Part shown: positions 12,148 to 17,760 of the stretch, piece by piece
Numbering within the stretch: position 1 is the first letter of the stretch
How the letters are laid out: the number at the start of each line of letters is the position of its first letter
NCBI GenBank assembly: GCA_030588935.1
Contig: JAUUWR010000007.1
Coordinates: 1-17,760, forward strand
DNA: 17,760 nucleotides
Origin: a bacterium
GTDB lineage: Archaea > Nanobdellota > Nanobdellia > Pacearchaeales > GW2011-AR1
Direction: 5' to 3'
Notes under the pieces: generated by a model
The model's database searches: none
The model's input: the letters and a program-made list of their open reading frames with translations, nothing else
Told to the model about the DNA's origin: nothing
Position numbers and translations under genes: made by a program

Positions 12148-15100
12148 TTATTTCTTAAGAAGCTCAAAAACCTTATCAGCCATTTCTTTATCTGAATCGC
12201 CTCTCTCTCGAACTATTTTTTTCCCTTCAATAGAAAAATAATCCAAAGAACTATCTATTTTTTTTACCATTTCTTCTATTCCTGCAACATATCCTAATTT
12301 ATCATAAGAATGGTCAACAGACCACCAACCTCCTTTTGAGAGATCATACTCATAATAAGTGGTTATAGAGTGTCCTGGCTCATCAAGATCAATCTTTATT
12401 GCCACCTTTTCTCTCAACATCTCATCAGTCCAATCAGTCCATTTTCTTAAAACCTCAAAAACCTTCTCAGCCATTTCTTTATCTGAATCGCCAACTTTCC
12501 TATCTATTTCGCTATCTTCAATGAAAATTTTATCTAAGAAAAAATCTACTTTTTTTACTATTTCATTTATACCCTCAACATATCCTAATGCATTATTAAA
12601 AGAATCATCACTAGATGCCCAAACATCTCTTGATGGAAAATACTTATAGGCTTCACCCATAGTATTCCATTTCGTTATATCATCAACAAAAATCTCTATT
12701 TTTATTTCTCCCCTCAACATATCATCAGTCCATCTAAAGGTTTCTCCAATTACTCCGTTCTTCATAATTTTTAATATATTAATAACCTCAATAGCCCTCT
12801 CAAAAGAACTAGCAACATCGATTTCATTTCCATTAACTATCATTTCACTATGACTCTGTGCTATTTTTATTATTCCTTCAAAATAATTTTCTTTATTTAG
12901 TTCAACACAAGATCTAGCTGCATTGTTGCCCCAGCCCCTTTCTCCATACCAATAATTACATTTTGTACTACCTTCTGAAATTCCAGTGATAACTATCCCT
13001 TCTTTCAAACTTATATCAAGGACTACACCAACTCTTTCTTCTATCATAATTTTAATTGAAGCTTGTACATCTTCTTCAGCTTCTAATTCTTTTCTACCCT
13101 CTCCAATATCCTTCTTAACATAATGTATTCTCTCATATTTTGCAGTTGAAATTTTTTTATATAAAGCCACTCCATAATAATCACCTATATTACTAATACC
13201 ATACCTAAAACCAACAGTATCTAATCTTATGGTTTTTTCTTTATCCTTCCCAACAAGAATTCTTGCTCTTTCATCAACCTTTTCATTAACAGCATTATAA
13301 AGTCTAAGCATAAAATATCCTTCTTCACCTTTATTATCAAATGTTATATCAACATAAAATTCATCATCTCCAATCCAATCATCTTTAATCATATGCTCCA
13401 CTTTAATTATTTCTGCTTTTCCAACCCCTATATCTTCAACTAAATACAAAGGCCTATCATGAATTTCTTCCAAACTCCTCTCATCTTGACTCAACTCTCC
13501 TCTCCAAAGATCCTCATCTATTTTTTCCCATATCTCTCCTGAAAAATCTCTAACTTTAGTCCCAATATCAAAATTATCCTCTTCATCTTGATTAATCTCA
13601 TCACTTTCTCTAAAATCATCTGTTGTCCTCTTAATAGTTTTAGAGTAAATCTCCCTTGTAACCAAATCATAAATCTTCCCAACCAACAAGAACGCCCTTG
13701 CCTTATCAGTATTCAATCCCCCTGATTCAGTAATCTTAATCAAACTGCTAACAATAGAATTAACTTTAGTATTAATATTATCTCTTGTCAACTGATTTGT
13801 AGCCAACCCTAATTCAAACCCATCAGCTTCCTTAAATATAGGACCAATTTGCTCAGGAGGCATTATCTCAACATCACCCAAATAACTAACATCAATTTCA
13901 TCCAAAACCTTATCAGTCAAACCAGGAGCATCTCTTAAAACATTTTCAACAGAATTTGTATCAATCCAGCACCCAATTCCTGCAGACTCATCACATTCTC
14001 CGACCTTTTTCCACCTATCATAAGTTGACTTAGTCTTATCCAATTCACCAGAAGGCTCAACCTGCGCACCAGGATTACCACTTGAACAAACCCTTATTAT
14101 TCCTCTTTTATATAATTCAGGATTTAGAGCTTCTTGTGCACCTGCTTGCAAATTAGGCTGGGCAAAACTCCACAAACTTGGACTTCCTGAAACACATTCT
14201 TTAGAAGTTGTGATATCTTCTTCTGTAACTTGCTCCTCAACATATCTCCTGCTTAATTCATTAATTGCCCAAGAAGTTGAAACCTGCTTAAACCCGCATT
14301 CTTCCTGCCCATTAACATTAACACATAGCTCCTGATAACCTGAAACTCCTGTAAAATCCCTTGCTTCATCAACCTGCTGTCCTCTCTGAATATATCCTCT
14401 ATCAACAACATATCTCCCAAAAGTATGAATATAAGACGATTCAGGAGGGTTCCTCAAATAAATAACATAATTCGCCCCAATATCTTCCCCTGCATAAATA
14501 TGATAATAAACCTTATAGTGTGATGTTGAAGGAATTGTCGCTTCTGTTAAAATATCCTCGCTAAACCATGCATGATACTGAACAGGAACATCTGGCTCAA
14601 CCAATTTCTCAAAAAACTCTTTTGAATTAGGATATCTTGCACTCACAAACATTTTGCAGACCTCTCCGCCAATCTCTCCTGTTGAACGAGCATTAAATGA
14701 CTTCATAGCATTCACAGCATATTCATTCTTAAAATAATCAATTGAATTTTTTGCATTTTCCCAGGCATAATTAATAGTTAAATACTCTCCTCCGCCCCGA
14801 ACCCCTTGCCCAGAAAGCCCGCCAAATAATCTTGGAATAAACACATCCATTAACGGAACAGCCTGCCTCCAGAAAAACTCGCACATATAAACTGACTTAA
14901 TCTCATCGCAGATTCCAATATTTCTTCCTGTCTCTAAATTCTCCTGCAAACAAGCCTGAGTTGATTTTAAAATACTCAAGTAACCCTCAATCCCTGCATG
15001 AACTCCTGACAAGCAAATCGGAATCTTAACTTCAGGGAAATTTCGTGAACACAACAACAAACTTCCGATTATTCCAGACTGAACAACATTTGAAACCCTG

Positions 15101-17760
15101 TATTCTCCTCCAAAATCACACCTGCTCTCAGGACACATAACAGGGTCGCAGATATTAAACATTAAATTACAATCCTGAGGCGACATAAAATCAGTGCATC
15201 TTCCTGATTCTCCGTTCTCAGCAATATCTGTTTCAAAAACCTGCCCAAGAACACTGACTTTTTTCTTGCCATGCTGTCTGGCAGCTTCATTAATTGCTCT
15301 TTCTGCATCTCTGACTAATCTCACAGATTTACTTTTATCTAAACCAGGAAAATCCAAATCAGCTGAACTGCCCAGATTATAATACCTGCAATCATCACCT
15401 TGCTTAAATTCAATTAATCTATTGCTTCCAACATTACAAATCCAAAAATTCATTGCCCTGCCACTATCCTGATAAGGCTTCCCAAACCCGCTCAAAACAT
15501 AATCTGTCCCAACATACCATCCATTTTCCCTGTCAAAAGGAACCAAAGCAGGCAGCCCTTTGTAAGGAGCCCTCTCATAATATTTGACCTTAATCTCTCC
15601 TTTCATAGAGTTTTTATATAAACCAGGATTTGCTTCTGTGAACTGACTGATTCCCTTAGATTTATAATACTCCTTAATATTATACTCTATGTCCTTGCCA
15701 TCTTCATTTCTCTTTACCCAATGAAACTCTCCCCCTCTCGAAGTAAAAACTTCTTCAGCAGTATATTTCCCACCCCCTACTGGAACTAATCCAACAACCA
15801 CTGATAATCCATCAATTCTATCTCTCATAACTTTCTTAACATCAGAAGTAAATAATGCTTTTAAATTATCATCAGAAATCTTACTTACATCAGTCATTGG
15901 TTGATAATTAAGTTTAGTATCTCCTCTAAAAGATGGAATTCCAGGAGCATCTTGCTCTAAAATATTCTCAACCCTATTCAACTCATTAACATCATAAGTA
16001 TAAACCAAATCACTTCCAAGTTTTTTATTTATTATCTCGCTCAATCTAGCATCATCTTTAACCAACTCCCTTAATCTCAATAATTTCATTTCCTCTAAAT
16101 CAATATCACACTCATTAATTTGTGTTTGCGAATAAATTCCATTTTCTCCAACTAAAGGCACAGATCCTTTTCCTTTTAAATCAATATTTCCCTCCAACTT
16201 CAAATTACTAAAAACATTTTCACAATAGTCTTGTTTTACTTTATTAAAATCTGTTCCGCCAGTAAAATCCAAAATATCGCTTTTTTCTGTTTTATATTTA
16301 TCCTGAATTATTTTCATTTGCTTGTTTTCTTCATCATAAATTCCAGCTAATTTATCTACCATTGCTTCAATTTCAGAATTGCAATCCAGCAAACAATCAG
16401 AAATACTAGAAGGAATTCCCTTGCCGCAAATATCTTCTTGATTAGCAAAAGCCAGCCTGCACTTTTCATTCCACCCCCCAGCAGAAGTCATAACTTCATT
16501 TCTTGCCATTGATTCTCCACTCCATCCAGCAAACAAATTCTTAACAACAAGCATCGCAGAAGTTGCAAAACAAGCACCTTTCATTCCCATAACAACTTTC
16601 TCAAGTTTTGAATTAACACTTTCCCAATCCTCAATACTTTTACCCAGATTATCAATCATTTCTTGGGTCTTCTCAGGCGAAAGTTTAATCGCCCTTTTTT
16701 CAATTCCAATCTTAAAACTAAAATCACTTTCAGTCCTCATTCCAAAAGTCTTAGGAATAATCCTGACTTTTGCTTGTTTGTTTAGGTTTGTTTTAACAAG
16801 TTTAACACTTACCTTAGGAGTCAATTGACTTGTTTTGCCCATTTCAATTTCAGCTTTTTTTCCTAAATGATAATCAACAGGATTTATAACAACATCATAC
16901 CATTTATCTTCATGGAAATATCTAATTTCAACAGAATCTTCTTTTATTTCCTCAACAACAATACCTAATCTAGAATTAGAAGTTCTTTCTAAATCATCTT
17001 TTCTTAAATAAAAAGTTTTGATTTCTCCATCATCAGTAATCAAAAGTTCTGCTCCCCAATCCTCATAACTTGGCTTCTCAACACCCTTCAAAGAAATAAA
17101 ATGAATCTCATTATTAATATAAATAACTGCCTGCGACTCTTTTGAAAATGTCCCCTGATAAACTTCATTTAATTTTTTCTGAGCATCAATAGCAGCTTTA
17201 GAATCAGGATAATTCTCAATCAACATCTCCAAATATTCAATTTGTTTTGTCTTTAATCCCAGCTCCCTAGACAATTCAGCAGCTTTTTCCAAAGCCTCAA
17301 CCGCATAAGGATCAAAATTCGGCTCATTTACTTCTTTTTCACCAGGATACAAATCAAAAACTTCATTATAATTTTCAACAGCTAAATTATAATATTCTTT
17401 CAAAAGTTCATCTTCCAAAACTCCTTCTTCTAAAACCACACCCTCAAAACTTATTTTCTCTTTTTCCCAAGTATTATGGTTTGTTTTTAAAACCCATATA
17501 TTTTCAGCCCCAATCCCATATCTATCATTTATTTCATAAATTAAATAAGAATAAAAAGTCCCTTTTTCTCCAGCAAGCCACCTCCTATCCTTCTCCTTAT
17601 CAAATAATGTCCTCGTTTGATCCCAAAGATTATATATTCTGCTAGAAGCTTCTTTAAGACCTTGCAACCAGCCACGATTTTTAGAATATCTATCTGTAAC
17701 TCTATGGGCAAGAGCTCCAACTTTTTTAGAAGCAAAAATATCTTCATCATCATTTGTTTT
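12148..17760 (-). CDS. giant cysteine-containing protein, 5' end beyond window, probably extracytoplasmic
   Basis: The frame is open from the right edge of the window to TAA 12148-12150, so at least 1870 residues are encoded and the true start lies outside; an in-frame TTG at 17665-17667 has coding sequence before it and is not the start. Numbering from the edge, residues about 115-200 look like TPR-type helical repeats (YLEMLIENYPDSKAA). A Cys-rich region at about 395-465 follows (CRLAF, CGKGI, CLLDCNSE). The central part, about 880-1010, is also Cys-rich (SPQDCNLMFNICDPVMCPES and nearby). A beta-rich Ig-like stretch precedes the end, and the last 300 residues are tandem repeats of about 97-100 residues. 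The paired cysteines suggest export. It recalls very long conserved proteins of DPANN genomes; no function is known to me. Confidence 0.85.
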   Translation of the reverse strand, partial: KTNDDEDIFASKKVGALAHRVTDRYSKNRGWLQGLKEASSRIYNLWDQTRTLFDKEKDRRWLAGEKGTFYSYLIYEINDRYGIGAENIWVLKTNHNTWEKEKISFEGVVLEEGVLEDELLKEYYNLAVENYNEVFDLYPGEKEVNEPNFDPYAVEALEKAAELSRELGLKTKQIEYLEMLIENYPDSKAAIDAQKKLNEVYQGTFSKESQAVIYINNEIHFISLKGVEKPSYEDWGAELLITDDGEIKTFYLRKDDLERTSNSRLGIVVEEIKEDSVEIRYFHEDKWYDVVINPVDYHLGKKAEIEMGKTSQLTPKVSVKLVKTNLNKQAKVRIIPKTFGMRTESDFSFKIGIEKRAIKLSPEKTQEMIDNLGKSIEDWESVNSKLEKVVMGMKGACFATSAMLVVKNLFAGWSGESMARNEVMTSAGGWNEKCRLAFANQEDICGKGIPSSISDCLLDCNSEIEAMVDKLAGIYDEENKQMKIIQDKYKTEKSDILDFTGGTDFNKVKQDYCENVFSNLKLEGNIDLKGKGSVPLVGENGIYSQTQINECDIDLEEMKLLRLRELVKDDARLSEIINKKLGSDLVYTYDVNELNRVENILEQDAPGIPSFRGDTKLNYQPMTDVSKISDDNLKALFTSDVKKVMRDRIDGLSVVVGLVPVGGGKYTAEEVFTSRGGEFHWVKRNEDGKDIEYNIKEYYKSKGISQFTEANPGLYKNSMKGEIKVKYYERAPYKGLPALVPFDRENGWYVGTDYVLSGFGKPYQDSGRAMNFWICNVGSNRLIEFKQGDDCRYYNLGSSADLDFPGLDKSKSVRLVRDAERAINEAARQHGKKKVSVLGQVFETDIAENGESGRCTDFMSPQDCNLMFNICDPVMCPESRCDFGGEYRVSNVVQSGIIGSLLLCSRNFPEVKIPICLSGVHAGIEGYLSILKSTQACLQENLETGRNIGICDEIKSVYMCEFFWRQAVPLMDVFIPRLFGGLSGQGVRGGGEYLTINYAWENAKNSIDYFKNEYAVNAMKSFNARSTGEIGGEVCKMFVSARYPNSKEFFEKLVEPDVPVQYHAWFSEDILTEATIPSTSHYKVYYHIYAGEDIGANYVIYLRNPPESSYIHTFGRYVVDRGYIQRGQQVDEARDFTGVSGYQELCVNVNGQEECGFKQVSTSWAINELSRRYVEEQVTEEDITTSKECVSGSPSLWSFAQPNLQAGAQEALNPELYKRGIIRVCSSGNPGAQVEPSGELDKTKSTYDRWKKVGECDESAGIGCWIDTNSVENVLRDAPGLTDKVLDEIDVSYLGDVEIMPPEQIGPIFKEADGFELGLATNQLTRDNINTKVNSIVSSLIKITESGGLNTDKARAFLLVGKIYDLVTREIYSKTIKRTTDDFRESDEINQDEEDNFDIGTKVRDFSGEIWEKIDEDLWRGELSQDERSLEEIHDRPLYLVEDIGVGKAEIIKVEHMIKDDWIGDDEFYVDITFDNKGEEGYFMLRLYNAVNEKVDERARILVGKDKEKTIRLDTVGFRYGISNIGDYYGVALYKKISTAKYERIHYVKKDIGEGRKELEAEEDVQASIKIMIEERVGVVLDISLKEGIVITGISEGSTKCNYWYGERGWGNNAARSCVELNKENYFEGIIKIAQSHSEMIVNGNEIDVASSFERAIEVINILKIMKNGVIGETFRWTDDMLRGEIKIEIFVDDITKWNTMGEAYKYFPSRDVWASSDDSFNNALGYVEGINEIVKKVDFFLDKIFIEDSEIDRKVGDSDKEMAEKVFEVLRKWTDWTDEMLREKVAIKIDLDEPGHSITTYYEYDLSKGGWWSVDHSYDKLGYVAGIEEMVKKIDSSLDYFSIEGKKIVRERGDSDKEMADKVFELLKK
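12151..12441 (-). repeat. C-terminal protein repeat, copy 2 of the giant gene
   Basis: This encodes the last 97 residues: WTDEMLR, a beta strand, a Trp-containing turn, LGYVAGIEEMVKKID, IEGKKIVRERGDSDKEMA and VFELLKK. A 24-base stretch at 12178-12201 is identical to 12469-12492, exactly 291 bases (97 codons) away, so the duplication is in frame and fairly recent. Confidence 0.8.
12442..12732 (-). repeat. C-terminal protein repeat, copy 1 of the giant gene
   Basis: Homologous to the terminal copy: WTDDMLR, a Trp-containing turn (RDVWASSDDS), LGYVEGINEIVKKVD, IEDSEIDRKVGDSDKEMA and VFEVLRK. It differs from copy 2 by a three-residue length change near the middle. A weaker third copy precedes it at about 12733-13000, aligned by YFEGIIKI, NEIDVASSFERA and VINILK. 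Confidence 0.8.

Noticed and set aside
17665..17667. TTG as the start of the giant gene
   Set aside because: The frame stays open for 31 more codons to the window edge with ordinary protein-like sequence before it, so the gene is truncated by the edge.
1..17760. Mobile elements, prophage, toxin-antitoxin or defence genes
   Set aside because: No transposase, integrase, terminal inverted repeats, target duplication near the tRNAs, or recognisable toxin or defence domain was found. The resolvase-like nuclease belongs to a predicted secreted family and has no phage context here.

Overview
The window looks like a chromosomal segment of a DPANN-type archaeon, most likely from the Pacearchaeota/Woesearchaeota side. 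The archaeal assignment rests on a TFIIB-type initiation factor, ribosomal protein S8e, a single Sm-like protein, an archaeal-style predicted secreted Holliday-resolvase-like nuclease, tRNA genes without an encoded CCA, and TATA boxes about 25-35 bases before most start codons. The DPANN placement is an inference from the AT-rich sequence, the small lysine-rich proteins and several surface proteins carrying a membrane-proximal LTGYAVY/LTGNAI-type motif.

Layout. Bases 1-550 hold the tail of an unidentified gene and a small coiled-coil gene on the + strand. A tRNA-Arg(TCT) on the - strand follows. Bases 965-4682 are a - strand block of cell-surface genes: a 261-residue Ig-like protein anchored at both ends, then a large glycoprotein-like gene with DNRLRE, Ig-like and C-terminal membrane segments. 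The second gene is cut in two by one in-frame TAA at 1850-1852; the reading frame is open on both sides. Bases 4879-11971 are mostly + strand: a membrane-tethered small protein, RNase Z, an Sm-like protein, S8e followed closely by a membrane-anchored nuclease with a zinc ribbon, a three-helix membrane protein, a YhaM-like OB-HD exoribonuclease with a small companion, TFB, and a protein with two C-terminal membrane helices. A 54-residue five-cysteine gene lies on the - strand and overlaps the end of the RNase Z gene. A tRNA-Leu(TAG) is next, and the last third is one very large - strand gene that runs off the right edge (at least 1870 residues).

The recognisable core genes concern RNA: tRNA 3' end processing, Sm-like RNA binding, 3'-5' exonuclease, two tRNAs, a ribosomal protein and transcription initiation. 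They appear as separate leaderless units rather than one operon; only S8e/nuclease and YhaM/83-residue gene are tightly spaced. The accessory content is the surface set and the giant protein. Points most worth a second look are the recurring extracellular membrane-proximal TG motif in proteins from three loci, the premature stop in the surface glycoprotein, the giant protein with recent internal duplication, and the altered B-reader of TFB. No CRISPR array, insertion sequence, integrase or origin was seen.
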